Assembly (NCBI GenBank): GCA_037178975.1
Contig: JASJZH010000005.1
Location: 8,766,501 to 8,830,500, forward strand
DNA length: 64,000 nt
Source: Oscheius tipulae
Taxonomy: Eukaryota > Nematoda > Chromadorea > Rhabditida > Rhabditidae
Reading direction: 5' to 3'
Positions 24,748 to 37,186 of the stretch are shown one piece after another. The stretch's first letter is position 1. The number at the start of each line of letters is the position of its first letter. Below the pieces are notes generated by a model. The model saw nothing but the letters and a program-made list of their open reading frames with translations. It was not told the origin of the DNA and did no database searches. Both the position numbers and the translations under genes were made by a program.

Positions 24748-27700
24748 TTATTGTTTCCTTGGATCTGGTAGACACAACGGGACACGACGAGACCATCTCC
24801 CGGCAGCGACACAGCTGAGGACATTCTCCGCATTGAGCTTATAGTCCGGAGAGGGACAGTAGAAGACAATTTTCTCTCCGACCAGGTAATATTCCTTCGC
24901 CGGAGCTGTGGTATCTCCATTCTCTGGTCGCCCTGGATGGCGACAGTAGGGCTCGCCTGGATTTTTGTAAGAATCTATCGTCTGAACTCACATTTCGTCA
25001 TGATCTGACTCCATTTTCCGTTGCTCTGACAAATCGAGAAGTCTCCCCCGGTCAGCAGATGATTGGTGATGCATCCGAACAAGGCCACGTCTCCTTTCTG
25101 ATACTGTTTGCGGTTCGAGCCGATGATGAAACCGTTCTTCGGGGGCATCACGGGACCACATTTGACTATGGCGCAGGTGGGCAGTTTGTCACTCCAGGTC
25201 CCATCGTTCCGACAGTGCATGTACTCGGTGCCGATCATGGTGAAGCCTTTGTTGCATTGGAAGATGGCGACTCCTCCTGAATGGTCAGCTATTAGCCAAA
25301 TAGATGCTGATGCGTTAGGAATCGCTGGCAGCAACTTCGTTCGCATCCGCATCGCCCCTTTTAGCGCGGATTTGAGGATGATCTTGGTAAAAAGCCAAAA
25401 AATAGGCATTTTGTCCAAGTTTTGCAGTTTCCATGAGAAAAAAAATGATATCTCTTTCGATGAAAATTAGGGTTTTAACAGTCAAATTCACATGAACATC
25501 CACATCCGCAAACGTTAAAGTCGCTAATTTCCGCGTTTTTTTTTCAAATCCGCATCCGAAATCGCATCCGCAACACTTTTTTTTTTGAGATGCGAATGTA
25601 TCCGCATCAAAAAAATGTCCTCACCAAACTTGAACGAAGAAATGCTGACAGACATGAGACTTCCATCAACGGCTAGAGGCGGACATTGGGTGGCTTGACA
25701 TCTCGGGGCTGAATGACTCCATGTCCCATTGGATTGACACGTTGAGGTTGGCGATCCCAGGATTCTATAGCCCTGAGGACAGGAAAACTGAGCTACCGTG
25801 CCGGTGAACAGGGTCCTGCTGGAAAAGTAGACGTAGAGATGGGACGAGTTCTGAAGAACACTGCAGGCTCCTTCTGGAAACGTTTTGATGCTATCACTAG
25901 AGTTCGAGGCGACTACCTTCTACTTTGAGCTTCATGGTATTCCTCTTCCCAGTCGGAGAAACACAGTGGATTAGACCAGAATCTTCTTTTTGAGCCACTG
26001 TCACGGTCAGTTGATAGGCATCGAGTTCATTCTTCCCACCAACATCCACCGTCGTCCATTGCGTCGGGTAGGACCGGTACGTCGAGGTGTGTTCCTAAAA
26101 GTTCAAATAGAAACCCATGTAGTTATGCGATTCTTTAGGATCAAGACGGCATATTTGAGCTTCCCGATGTCTTGTAAAGTTGTAGAGCTGATCAAGGGCT
26201 ACAACTTTGTAGATCATCACAAAGTTCAAAGATGCCGTCTTGTGCACAATTGAGGACTCGCCACGATGAAGTTCTCGACGCGCCCAAAGCTTGGCTTGGT
26301 TTGTCAAGATTTGGGCCCACGATGATGTCCTGCAATGTTGTAAAACAAATCAAGAACTACAACTTTTCAGAACATCGGCATGTTTCTGGTCAAGGAATTG
26401 GCAACCAAAAGGGCGTGAACGGTATTTAGCTTACCCATCGCGGCTTTCCAGTCTCCTTGGGTCTAAGACAGAAGAATGAAATAGTCGAGCTTCTTGATAC
26501 TACCAGCTCTCCGTTTGAGGACAGTGAGTACGGTCCTCCTTCCACCCTGTAATGAATGGGTGGACAATCCCTCCCGTCTTCAGGATCCAGAGGAAGACAA
26601 TAAGGTGACGGAGACGTCCACTTGCCACCCCGACACATAGCCTCGGACTTTCCTCGGAGCAATTCCATTCCCGGATTGGCACATCGGAAGACCAGCTTTG
26701 TGCCTTCTGAACGAGATAGTCATTGAAAAGCACGCTCTGTAGCCGCGTAGGAAGAAGCGCTCTCTTTCCAGCGTGGCGTAGCCGGTTAACGCTCCGACTA
26801 CAAAACCAAAAAAGCCGGATTCGAATCCCACACTCGACAACACTTTTTGTCTCTTTATGAACCGCACGGTAGCAGTTTTAAAAGGTTGTTTTTTTGTCAA
26901 GTTCATTAGTTTTCAAGTTCTTCCTACACACCGAATTCAACAAAGGGAGGAGATACCTTTGAAATGCTGGTTGAAGAGAATGGTTTCCATTCTGGCCGAA
27001 TCGAAGGTGACAGTCCGAGAGTTCAGCTGGATCTTGAACTCGCACGAGCCATCGTCTAGAGCACTCTGTCAAAGAGTCAGTCAAAGCACCTACGAAGCGG
27101 ACAGGTGACATTCCTCTTCTGATTCCACTTGCCCCTTCGACACTTCCATTCCGCTGTGTCATCGTCCGAGCTGACTGCACAGCCAATCTAAGAGTCTTAG
27201 GATATGGAAACCTGCAATAAAAGTTTTCACCTGAAGGGTAGTTCCATGCGAAAATGCATGTTCACTTTGCCAGACGTAGTTATCCAGGTTCAGAATACGC
27301 TGTCTCTTTCCAAGAGTCGGAACCTGGCACATGTCGTGTCGAGGGGGCTCACGGAGCTCCGTGGCGTTGCCTGAGACTGTGTGGAACTAATTTCTATGAT
27401 ATTTGGATTACATACCACAAGGAAGAAGGTTACTGATCCATTGACCGTTAACGCACTCTATGCCGCTGGCCTCTTCACGATTCTCAACACACTGAAGTGT
27501 TCCCTGTCTCTGTCTCTGTGACTCTCTTACCTTGTACTGGAAGATGGTACTGTTCGGATAGACAGCCTGATACCGATCCATCGATGTCCGTTTCATCCCC
27601 AGAACACGGTAGATTAGAGCGGGAGTCGAGTCCCGGGGAGGAATACAGTAAGTCGAGGCTGAATCTTTGGTGCTTTCGTAAAAAGAAAGCATACAGTTGG

Positions 27701-30700
27701 TCATGCATGACGGAGTTGGAGTAAGGGATCCCTTCGAGCAGGTGATAGTCAGATTTATGGTTGGACATACAAGGAATGTCACCTCACCATCCGGCAACAT
27801 TTTGCGACTGTCCTGAAAGAATCCCACCGCGAGAGACGGCAGGTTGCACTCCTCTGAAAAAAGTTATTTTCTTATTTTTATGAATTCTTACGCGGTAGAC
27901 AGTTCCCGAGCGGATTGGCTATGATTCCTCTCTTGCACTCGAGGACGCCGTTCCCTTCGAGGGTGTAGCCTCGAAGGCAGACCATGTTGGCAGAGCCGCC
28001 GTGCTCGATAACATCGTTCGATTGGAGGATTTGGGAAGAAGCTGTCTTGAGGAAAAAGACATGGAGACGGACCGGGACACGACAAGATTCTGTAATTGCT
28101 TTCGATCACGAGGTGGAGTAGGTAACAGAGAGACAGAAAGACGGAGAGTCAGGGAGACAGAGGGACAGAAAGACAGACTTACTAGGAACACATTTAGCTA
28201 TAGGAGGTGACCATCGGGTGCCGCTGCAAACGGAACGGCCGTCAAGGAAGTCGGCGGGGAACTCGAAACCTTCTCTGCAAACGACCTACATGATGGGTTG
28301 CGTCGGTTGAACCGAGCCTACCGTTATATCCCCCTCCTTGTTCAGGATTACATTCATTTCCGAAGTCGACTCCACAGTTGGACATGTACTTCTCTTGTTC
28401 CGCTCGGTTATGCTCCTTTCCTTTTCCCAAGAAATTCGGCCCTCGATCATTGGATGAGTCTGCGGCACGCACTGTGGTATAACACTCGGCTTCCATTGAC
28501 CGTCCACACAGGAGGCCTTCGGCGCCCCGATCAGGTAGTAGCCCTTGTCGCATTGGAAGCTGATCGCTCGGCCTTGTTCAACTCTAAATTCTTACATTTG
28601 AACTGAACGTCATTTGGAAACGCGCGCTTTTTGAATTTGGGCCCGAACTTGCCCCAGGAACATATATTTATTTTGCGTTTTTCGGTGCTATTCAATTGTC
28701 TTGTCAAAATAGTTTTTTCTAATGCAGGTTTTTACCTCATGTCAATTAAACACACTTAGAAACCTGGAAAATGAGTGAAATGCTCCGAAAAAAAGCAAAG
28801 CATATTCAGGGAACTTCATAACCAATTTTCAAAAAGTGCGCGCAGTTTGAACTTGCTTACTGTTGAATGTAGTCGGCAAAATTGTAGGATCCCATCTGCC
28901 CTTCGAGCAGAATCTGTCCTCCAGTCAGGTTTCCAAATGTTCTTATCGGATGCTCGCAGGAAGCTGGCAAATCTTTTTTTTCATATTTCTGTAGTAACTT
29001 ACTCGGAAGACACTTGACAGGAGGACCCTCGCGTGTCCATTGCCCAAACAGACACTTTATTTTGGTGTTGGCCTCGCGGCTCGGGTAGAAACCTCCTTTG
29101 CACTCGTATTTTGCCGTCGCTCCGTGCGAACTTTTGGAGAACAGCACCCGTGCATGTGGGACTCGTGGTGGCCACTCGTGACAACTCACTAAAATTCGGA
29201 TCTGACAGAATTGGAAGAACTTACAAGGTGAACAGGTGACCACATGGCTCCAGGAAGCATTATGGCATTTGAGAGAGTTGGCCTCGCTGGCCTCGTGACG
29301 GTCGTTGCAGCGGACTTCCACTTTGGCACCTAAAAGTCTCTGTCTGTTCCCTCATTTTCTCAGGCTCTCTGTCTCTCTTTGTCTGTGAGACTAACCTGAA
29401 GCCACCAACTGCCCTTCCCTCCTGTCCAGTATTTTCCCATTGTCCAGCTTCGGTACCCTACAGGATCCCAGACACCTCGGCATCGGATTGCTCCACATTC
29501 CGGAGTCCAGGCACCGAGCTTCTGTGGCTCCCTCGTGAGTCATCGTTTCGAGACATCTAGAACAATTTGTTGACTCCGCTCTGTCTCTCTGTACAAGACT
29601 ACCTGAAAGTGGCCACAGCTCCGTAATAGGTGTCTCCGCCTTCGATGTACCCGTTGCTCAAGACTGGCAGCTTTGGACAGAAGATTTCCTCGCAACGGGG
29701 CTGACTTCCAGCCCAGATTCCTTCAGCCAGACAGATTCGCTGAACTTGACCGACCAACCTGGAGAAAGAACGGAGAAAGCCAAAAAGAGGGTTACCTGTA
29801 TCCGGGCTTGCACTCATAGGTAACTGTCGATTGGTAGGTCAAGGAGGTTCCGAGCACGCGACCGTGAAGAGGATCCGGTGGTCTGGGACATTCAGTGGCT
29901 GAAAGATTCAAAGTAAGAGTCCATATCCGAACTCACGCTTGCAGACCGGCTGCTCATCCGTCCACTCCCCGTTACTCTCGCATTTTCTGGAGGGAGGACC
30001 GAAAAGAAGGAAGCCGGGCAGGCAGGAAAAGGAGACAGTGTGCGGATACTCGAAGACTTCACCCTCTCTGGCACCATTGGCGAGCTTTCCGGGGTCGGGG
30101 CAGGACCGAGCCTTGCACTTCAGGTCCGGACCGAACCATTGAGCAACATTCTTGCGGTTTAGAAGACATTTGGCCAGGGCGATGCCCTTGGAATTGAAGC
30201 GATGGTAGCCGGGAACACAATTGTAGGAGACCTGAACCCTCATTGCATTTAAGTCTGGTGAAGCTCGGAAATTTGAGAGCCGCTTTCGCCCCATAACGAA
30301 TTAGAGAAACGTTTTTGTCGAATCAAAGAGACGCTGAAGAACATATTATGAAGGGTTATTCCTTAGTCTCAGTATTCTGGTCGCAAAATAAAGTTTCACA
30401 GACCTCGGCATCGATGTCGTACTCTCCAGAATAGGACTGCCCGTCGTGAACGGCATAGGCAACTTCGGGTGGTGGACCACACTTCACTGTAACTATCCAG
30501 TTTTCTATAAAAAATTGAACTAACGTTGTAGACGACAGACAGGCTGTGCCCCACTCCACTCCTTGTTCCCCTGACATCGTCGCTGACTTGGTCCGATTAG
30601 AACGAATCCCTTCTCACAGCCGTATTCTGCATTGGAACCGAATCTGAAAGCAAGATTGGAAAATAAACAAGTTTCTGTCTCTCTATCACTCTGTCTCCCT

Positions 30701-31021
30701 GACCCTGCGTCTCTCCATCTCTCTGTCTGTGTGGCACTACCTCAGCTCGCCGGAAGTCCTAAAGTACCCATGTTCTATGTCCAATAGGGGATGACATGTT
30801 GAGGAAGGATTGATGCAGCTCAGACCACATTCCCCGTCGCACAGGCATCTTTTGTGCTTTTTACAATCGTCGTCCACTCGGCAGTCTCTGAATTTCTGTC
30901 ATAACTTTTCTACCTTTATTTACCTTCTGCAGTAGGGAGGACGACCGGAAGTGACCTCAGGACAGGTCGGGAGCGCTAGTATAAGAGGGGAAAAGAACAG
31001 AAGAAGGAGCCAGGTGAGCAT
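24748..31021 (-). CDS. Secreted WAP + multi-sushi (CCP) + Ig-like protein, LEV-9/Hasp-like, about 1335 aa
   Basis: Twenty-five exons keep phase from the signal peptide ([16 protein letters not shown], 31021) to the stop at 24748. After the signal peptide comes an eight-Cys WAP domain ([20 protein letters not shown]), then about 14 sushi/CCP modules, an Ig-like module (core [17 protein letters not shown]) and about four more CCPs. CCP hallmarks such as GF or GY before C, and W between C3 and C4, recur in most modules. WAP plus CCP arrays define LEV-9 of C. elegans and Hasp of Drosophila, secreted scaffolds that cluster acetylcholine receptors; this protein is longer and adds the Ig-like part. 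One exon (26435-26455) is only 21 nt and uses a weak CCAAG acceptor. AATAAA overlaps the stop. Several introns consist mostly of GACAGAGA/CTGTCTCT repeat. Confidence 0.92.
26142..26242. repeat. AAAGTTGTAG hairpin copy, extended
   Basis: A near 100 bp imperfect palindrome: outer arms AAGACGGCATATTTGAGCTT and AAGTTCAAAGATGCCGTCTT, inner arms GTAAAGTTGTAG and CTACAACTTTGTAG, loop GAGCTGATCAAGGG. In an intron of the sushi gene. Confidence 0.75.
26318..26382. repeat. AAAGTTGTAG hairpin copy
   Basis: GATGTCCTGCAATGTTG and CTACAACTTTTCAGAACATC form arms around a loop containing ATCAAGAA. Same intron as the preceding copy, about 75 bp away. Confidence 0.65.
26768..26843 (+). repeat. tRNA-like unit (degenerate)
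   Basis: A box TGGCGTAGCCGG (26774-26785), an A-rich anticodon region and B box GGATTCGAATCCC (26817-26829). It is similar in layout to the unit at 9136. In an intron of the sushi gene, antisense to it. Confidence 0.55.
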
Positions 31022-31812
31022 GGCTCAAAGATGCTGATCGATGGGGTCCGGGTTACACCCCTTGGGAGCCATAAAGTCCGATTCATCTCTGTCCGAGGGA
31101 AGATAATCGATCACATATCTGTCAGTATGTTCCCGGGCCAATTCAATTAAATGATTGTGGCAAATGGTCCCGATACGAGAATACTGTAGTCCGGTTACCA
31201 AATCCCGCTCGAAATTCGAAGGTATCCTTAGCCGTATTGGAAGTAAAAGTTTTAATGAAAAGAAGGTACCCATGTGGACCATTCAAACATTCGCCCGCAG
31301 CCTTGCATCTATGGCGCAGTGATCAGCGGGTTCGGGGCTCGGTTCGCGGGCCTGAAATACAGCTTTGTTTTGGTCCCGCTCTTAAGAGTACAAAGATAGT
31401 GTACAGTCTCGACCAGCCGCTCCCGGCAATTATATTACTCAAGAAGCCGGTCAGTTTGAACGAAGCAGTTTGCGGTATAATTCGTCAAGGACATCATTTC
31501 CGCTCGGTTTCTTCGGCTCCAGATCGTATCTGGCTGCTTGAAACGCGTTGCTGTTTGACACCTTCCCGAAAAGACTAGAGATGGCATCTTCGCCCTTTGA
31601 TACCAGTTGCAGCCCCCTTTAGGAGTAAGCCAATCAGTGTTCGAAGGGAATTCAGCATCAGCCCAACTTTGACTGCTGACCCACTTTGATACGGCACACA
31701 CTCCCTTGACGGCCTTTTCATCACGGCGCTAACTGTCTTTCTCGGCCCTGACTGTTTTTGAGTCTTACCTTGACATTGAACCCCCATCTCTTTCAGGACA
31801 CTGTCTCCTGGG
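31022..31812. promoter_or_regulatory. Divergent upstream region between sushi and mucin-like genes
   Basis: A 791 bp gap between two divergent secreted-protein genes. It contains a degenerate tRNA-like remnant around 31310-31360 (GGCGCAGTGATCAGCGG and GGCTCGGTTCGCGGG). Likely holds both promoters. Confidence 0.45.
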
Positions 31813-32028
31813 ATGCGCTTGGCGCTTCTTCTCCTCCTACTGGGAGTTGCTGCTCACTCGACCAGTCTCTTGAGCAAGACTGTCAATGCTGATGGATCCA
31901 AGGGTGAGTCGGTTCTTTTGGTCTGTCTCTCTCTGTCTCCTTGTCTCTCTGTCTCTTTGTCGCTCTTACTCTTTGTCTTTCTGTCTCTCTATCTCTCTGT
32001 CTCTCTCTGTCTCTGTGTCCTTCTGTAC

Positions 32029-32064
<36 letters not shown>

Positions 32065-35000
32065 GTGTCGCTCTGTCTCTCTGGTTAGAACATAGTCTGG
32101 GTTAACTGTATATTGATCATGCCCTCGGGAAATTCCGGATCGCTGCCCTTTAACATTTCTAATTGCTGAAATGCTGTTCAGGGACGGCAAAAGTGCGCGC
32201 GAGTCAAGGTGACCGCCAAGCAGACTGGTGACCCCCAAGTAGCCTGGCACCATTATCAGCACAATCACTTTTCAGCCTTCCATATTGTGAAGAAGATCAA
32301 ACAGAATACGTGTGACTGTCGCTGTCAATGTGTCCCCGAAGGTCAGCCCCTGCCGAAATCCACTTCGGCTGAGAACAACGAGGTCGATATCCATCCGGCA
32401 CCGGATCCAAACCCGAGTAGGGACTCGCTAGTCAAGGATCTGGAAAAGATTACGGTAGGGAAGAGATCCGAGGTGGACAAAGAAGAGTTCAGATCCCGTC
32501 CTCAACCACCCAGCATAACAAGGTCGATATAGAAGAGCATGAACTGACCAAGGCTGTGACCACTGCCATTCCACAGACCACGACTGAGGTAAAATTTATG
32601 TTTTTCTTGCATTTTTTCCTTGTTACAGCAGTCGAAGAAGGTCGAGCAAGAACTTCGCGAATTGGCTGAGCTGCGGCAGCAGAAAATGGAACTGGAGGAG
32701 AAGATGAGAAAGGTAGGGGAATGGTGTGCGTCAGTCTGTCTGTACGTACGTCACCACGAGCCAAATGTTGGCAAGTCATGTCAAGAATTTAGCTGACAAG
32801 ACAGCTATGTGTTGGTACTTGGGGAAGTTCTGCCATGGGGGAAGAGAGGCAGGTGCCTGATGTCAATGCTAACACTACTACTGTAAGACTAGGGAAAGAC
32901 AGGATCACTACTACTGTAAAGGTATTGTAAGGCAAGACTAAAGAGCCGAGTAAGCCATCGTAGACGTCTAGGCGCATTGTCAGGGGCAGTTTCTTCCTAG
33001 TCAAGTTGGCAAGTCAGATTCTGTCGAGTGACTTGGTGGCATGTCAGGATTTCGGAGAATCATCCTCCGATAGCTTTGACAAAGGCTGACAGAGACGTAT
33101 TGGCACGGACGAGGAGATGACAATGGCCTAAGAGGAAGATGTCATAGAAAGTTCATATTGACTGACATTGACAGGCAAGGTGACAGATGAAAACATTGCT
33201 CTGACATGGTAGCGTGACAGAGAGACAGCGAGATAGAGGAGACAGACAATAGCCACAGTGGCTTTCAACGAAACTCTTACAGGAAGCCGAAGCCAGAGCT
33301 CTGGCCTACCGGAACAAGGTCGAAGAGCTTCAATGGGAGCTGGAGGAGCAGAAGAGACTGCTCCAAGAGGCTACTATGACTAGCACCATGGCTCCAGCTA
33401 CAACCAAATCAACAACAATAATAGTTCCAACTACTCCAGTCACTACTACTGAAGCAGTCACCGAGACCACCAAGCTACCCACCGAGGCCTTCCCGACCCT
33501 GGTAACCGAGAAGTCTACTGTTCCACCAGTTGCCAGCTCGATTGATTTGGCTGTGACGGAGAAGACAGGAACTTGGAGACACCTACTGGCGAAGACATTC
33601 CATTCCGGGGTGAAGGAGATCCCTCCTCCAGTGATTGAAATTGTGAGGACGACAGTCGCGGAAGAGGTGAAAACGACTCCTGTCCAGATGACGAGTACCG
33701 ACGTATTTACTGAAGCCGCGACAGTTTCTGAAGAGGTCACAACTCCGGGATCGAGAACGACTGTGGCGGAACTTGTTAAAGAGACAACTACTAGGGAACA
33801 GAGTACGACAGAATCTGCTCCCGATTCCGATCTGACAAAAACTTTCCTGACAACCAAGAAAACAGAACCGACTACGACCGAGCCATTGACAACGAGGAAA
33901 ACTTCAACCAAGCCGGTAGGTAGAAAAGAGACACAGAAAGACAGAGAGAAAGTGAGATACAGAAAGGCAGGGACACCGACAAGATTTCAGGTTCTTCCGG
34001 AGCGATGGAAGAGTCTAGTCGAGAAGCTGAAACACAAGTTGGAGGCTCTGAAGGAAAAGAACAATGCCGTCGGAGTTAGTGCCAGTGCCAATGGATCGAA
34101 GAAAGGAGAAGACGAGAGAATCACCCTGAAGACGACAGAGGAGCCGAGCACGACTACCGAAGCATCTACTGTCGCAACTACTACAAAGAAAACAACAGTG
34201 AGGCCCAATACAACGACTCCCAAAAAGACTACAATAAAAACTACCAGGCCTTCAACAACAGTTGTCTCTTCGGGTACAGAGACTACCACTTCCGGGTCAT
34301 TGACTACTGTTGGAAGCAGTACAGTCGAGAAGAAGGAGACGGTCTCAATGACTGAGAAGCCAGAGACAACGACCATTGTAACTACCGTTACTGAGAAGAA
34401 GATTGACAGCGTAATCGAGAAGGTTCTTGGGGACAAGACTATCACTGAGATTCCATCGACAACTGATAGCTCGACTCTCTCAACGACCGTGACTACTGAA
34501 GCACCGGCTACGACTGACAGTTCTGAGGTCGAACCTCCTACGAATACTGAAGAACCGAAAAAGGAGCAGTCTACGGAAGCCCCGGTTCCAAAGAAGACCC
34601 TGACGGAGACTAACATTGATAGTGTACCGGAGAAGGCTCTGGCGGACAAGACCACTACTCTCACTCCATCGACAACAGAGAGCTCGACAGTCTTGTCTAC
34701 AGAAGCGGCTAGAACTACTGAACAGGTGGTCACAGTTCAGTCAACAGCTGATGTCCCTGTGAGTACTACAACATCGACTGTCTCTACATCCATAGGAGCT
34801 ACGGATAGAGAAATAGAGACGGTGACTACTGAAGCGGCAGCAACTACTGTAGTTGAACAAGGGGAAACAGGTCAGACCGCAACACCCGAAGTAGTCACGA
34901 CAGTGTCTTCAACTGAATTAGCGACTGCTATGAAGAGTACAATTGTCCCTGTTCCTGTGAAGAGTACAACTGTCTCCGTTGCTCTGACCGAGAAGACTAC

Positions 35001-37186
35001 TACCGAAGAGTCCACGACCGAGAAGACCAGCCCCTCTCCACAATCTACTGTAGCCGTGACAGCAACAGAGCCAGCTGCCAAAGAAACTACGAGTACTGAA
35101 GCTGTTTCGACCGGTCTAGTAAAGAGTACAGAGACTGGAACATTCTCGACTTCCACTGCTACTGTGAAGACTGAGGCAGAGATTACTGAAGACGGAAAGG
35201 GAGTGACAGAAACAGTTGAGACTACCGTCAAGCCAACGACAGTACACGATACTAGCTCAGAGAGCACAACAGCAGAGAAGACGACACCGGTAGCTACTAC
35301 TGTGAGAGTGACTACGAAAGAAGCTCCAACAGCTCAGACGACCGAGGGAGAAGTGAGAGCTACGCCGACAGAGACAGTGACAGAGGCTGGTTCTACTGTC
35401 AAGAACAATGAAGAATCGAAGACTACCGAAACCCCGACGAAGAAGAAACCCCTGACAGAGACGAACATTGACAGTATTCCGGTGAAAGCTCTGGCGGACA
35501 AGACGACTACTGTGGTTCCATCGACCACAGAGAGCTCGACTGTCTCTACGGTAGTGACTACTGTAGTACCATTACCGGCTCTCTTGACTACTGCCTTGTC
35601 TGGAAAGAACATAGACGGGGTGACAGAGAAGACTGTAGAAGACAAGACCACTGCTGTGGTACCATCGACTATAGAGAGCGCGACTCTCCCTGATGTGACT
35701 AGAACTACTGCACAAGCGGTCACAGTTCAAAGTACAACTGTTGCCCCAGTCACTACCAAGGCTGTTCCCAAGAGTACCACCAAATTGACCACCACTGAAG
35801 CTACTACCACGGAGTCTGTAGATAGTACAGACTCCTCGGAACCTGGATTCGTCACGGCTGGTGGCTTCGTCACGTCTGGAAATGTGAGAGAGGCGACGAC
35901 AGAAGCTGTGACCCCCTCGACCACGACTGAGAAAAAGTCTGATGCCCTGGCTTTTGCTTTCGACAACGCTGCTACTCAGCTCAAGGACAAGGATCTGAAA
36001 CATGAGAACTTTCCAGCGACAGAGGACATTGGTCATGTGGATCCGTTGACGAGTCTGATCAAGGGGATTCTGGGCAAATTGACAACTTCCAGACCGAGTA
36101 CGACTACTAGTACTGCCACTACTGAGTGAGTTGGGAAGAGGTTCAGGCGATAAGAGACAGTTTAGGGCCCCTCAAATCGTCGTGACCATGTCGGCTGTGG
36201 AGGCAGAAATCGCCCGACTGGCCGAACTGCGACACATGCAAGACAGTCAAGACGAGGAGAAGAGGATTCGAGCAGAGAGAATACAGATGGAGCAGGTGAG
36301 ACCGAGATGGAGGCAGAGACAGATAGACAGGGAGCCAGGGAGCTGGAGAGACAGAGAGCCAGAGAGACAGGGGAACAGGGAGCCAGATATATATCTGAAT
36401 AGAAATCCGGAATTCAGGAGAAGCACCTGAGAGACGAGGAAGAGAGGTCCGAGAGACTGGCACAGCAGCAGAGACTCAAAGAAGAGGCCATAAAGAGACA
36501 CGAGCAGATTCTGAAGCAGTTGGAAGAGTTGAAGGCGGCTGAAAAGCGAAGACAGGAAGAACAGGAGGTGACGACTACGACAACAGAGGCCAGTACGGAG
36601 AGCACGACCATTTTCACTGTCTCTACACCGTCGTTGAGATATAGACTTCGACCAGCACAGGTTTGTTTTTTGCTTTTTTGACTGTCTCTCTGTCGAATTG
36701 GTACGGCGCAAGCAGACAAGCTAATATTCATTTGACTGCTCTTGGAGGGAGGTATTTCTCTAAGTCTTCAAAAGTCTATACTCGGCCGAGATATGACCAT
36801 TTTCATTTGCGTTAAACTGTACTGTCTCGACACCAGAAGCAGCCTCCGCGTTGTAATTAACTTGGAATTCGCGCGCCGCCTTGCTCATCTAGCTAGTGGT
36901 TAGCGTGTCGTACTGGCGTCGGAGCAAACCAGGTTCGATTCCTGGGCACATGTTTTTGCTTTTGATCGGACTTTTAGGCATTTTCAGCTGTTTTTAAACA
37001 TGAGCAATAATACTTTTTTAGTGCGCCGCGATCAACAAGTTTACGCGCGTCTTCCACATCGAGGATCCGAGCCTGTGGATCAAGGAGAACTGCCAGATCG
37101 CCAAGAAGTACTTCCCTCAGGCCAGCTGTACTCAAATCCAGGCCCTTATCGAGTCCTGTTTCGTCTACCGTTTCCTCGTTCTTTAG
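31813..37186 (+). CDS. Secreted Thr/Ser-rich mucin-like protein, about 1285 aa
   Basis: Exons: 31813-31911 (donor uncertain), 32182-32454, 32493-32588, 32629-32712, 33283-33915, 33991-36125, 36166-36295, 36418-36660, 37022-37186. A signal peptide (MRLALLLLLLGVAAHS) is followed by a Cys motif (NTCDCRCQC), a short coiled coil (ELRELAELRQQKMELEEK), about 900 residues rich in Thr, Ser, Glu and Val (probable O-glycosylation), a second charged coiled coil and a C-terminal four-Cys domain beginning CAAINKFTRVF. Four copies of a NIDS(V/I) motif followed by DKT occur in the mucin part. The intron 33916-33990 is 75 nt and in frame, so retention keeps the protein readable. The best donor for exon 1 (GTGAGT) gives the wrong phase; a weaker GTTCTT donor fits. 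Likely an extracellular-matrix or cuticle-surface mucin. Confidence 0.85.
31916..32085. repeat. CTGTCTCT-type simple repeat, intronic
   Basis: About 170 bp of CTGTCTCT units in intron 1 of the mucin-like gene, starting within a few bases of the donor. Confidence 0.9.
34393..35690 (+). repeat. Four imperfect coding repeats in the mucin-like protein
   Basis: Units begin near 34393, 34606, 35458 and 35602. Each encodes (K/N)ID(S/G)(V/I) then about nine residues, DKT, Thr-rich linker and PST(T/I)(D/E)S(S/A)T. They are the only non-simple motif within the Thr/Ser region and are spaced unevenly. Confidence 0.8.
36881..36952 (+). repeat. tRNA-like unit with intact T arm
   Basis: A-box-like CTAGCTAGTGGTTA (36889-36902) and a perfect five-pair T stem CCAGG/CCTGG around TTCGATT. 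The acceptor and anticodon stems do not form, so it is not a functional tRNA. In the last intron of the mucin-like gene. Confidence 0.55.

Noticed and set aside
32489-33911. Long minus-strand Val/Ser-rich frames opposite the mucin gene
   Set aside because: They are antisense shadows of the Thr-rich codons (ACN read as NGT) and carry no splice or start support.
36889-36952. Functional tRNA gene
   Set aside because: The T arm is perfect, but acceptor and anticodon stems do not pair. The same objection applies to every tRNA-like unit in the window.
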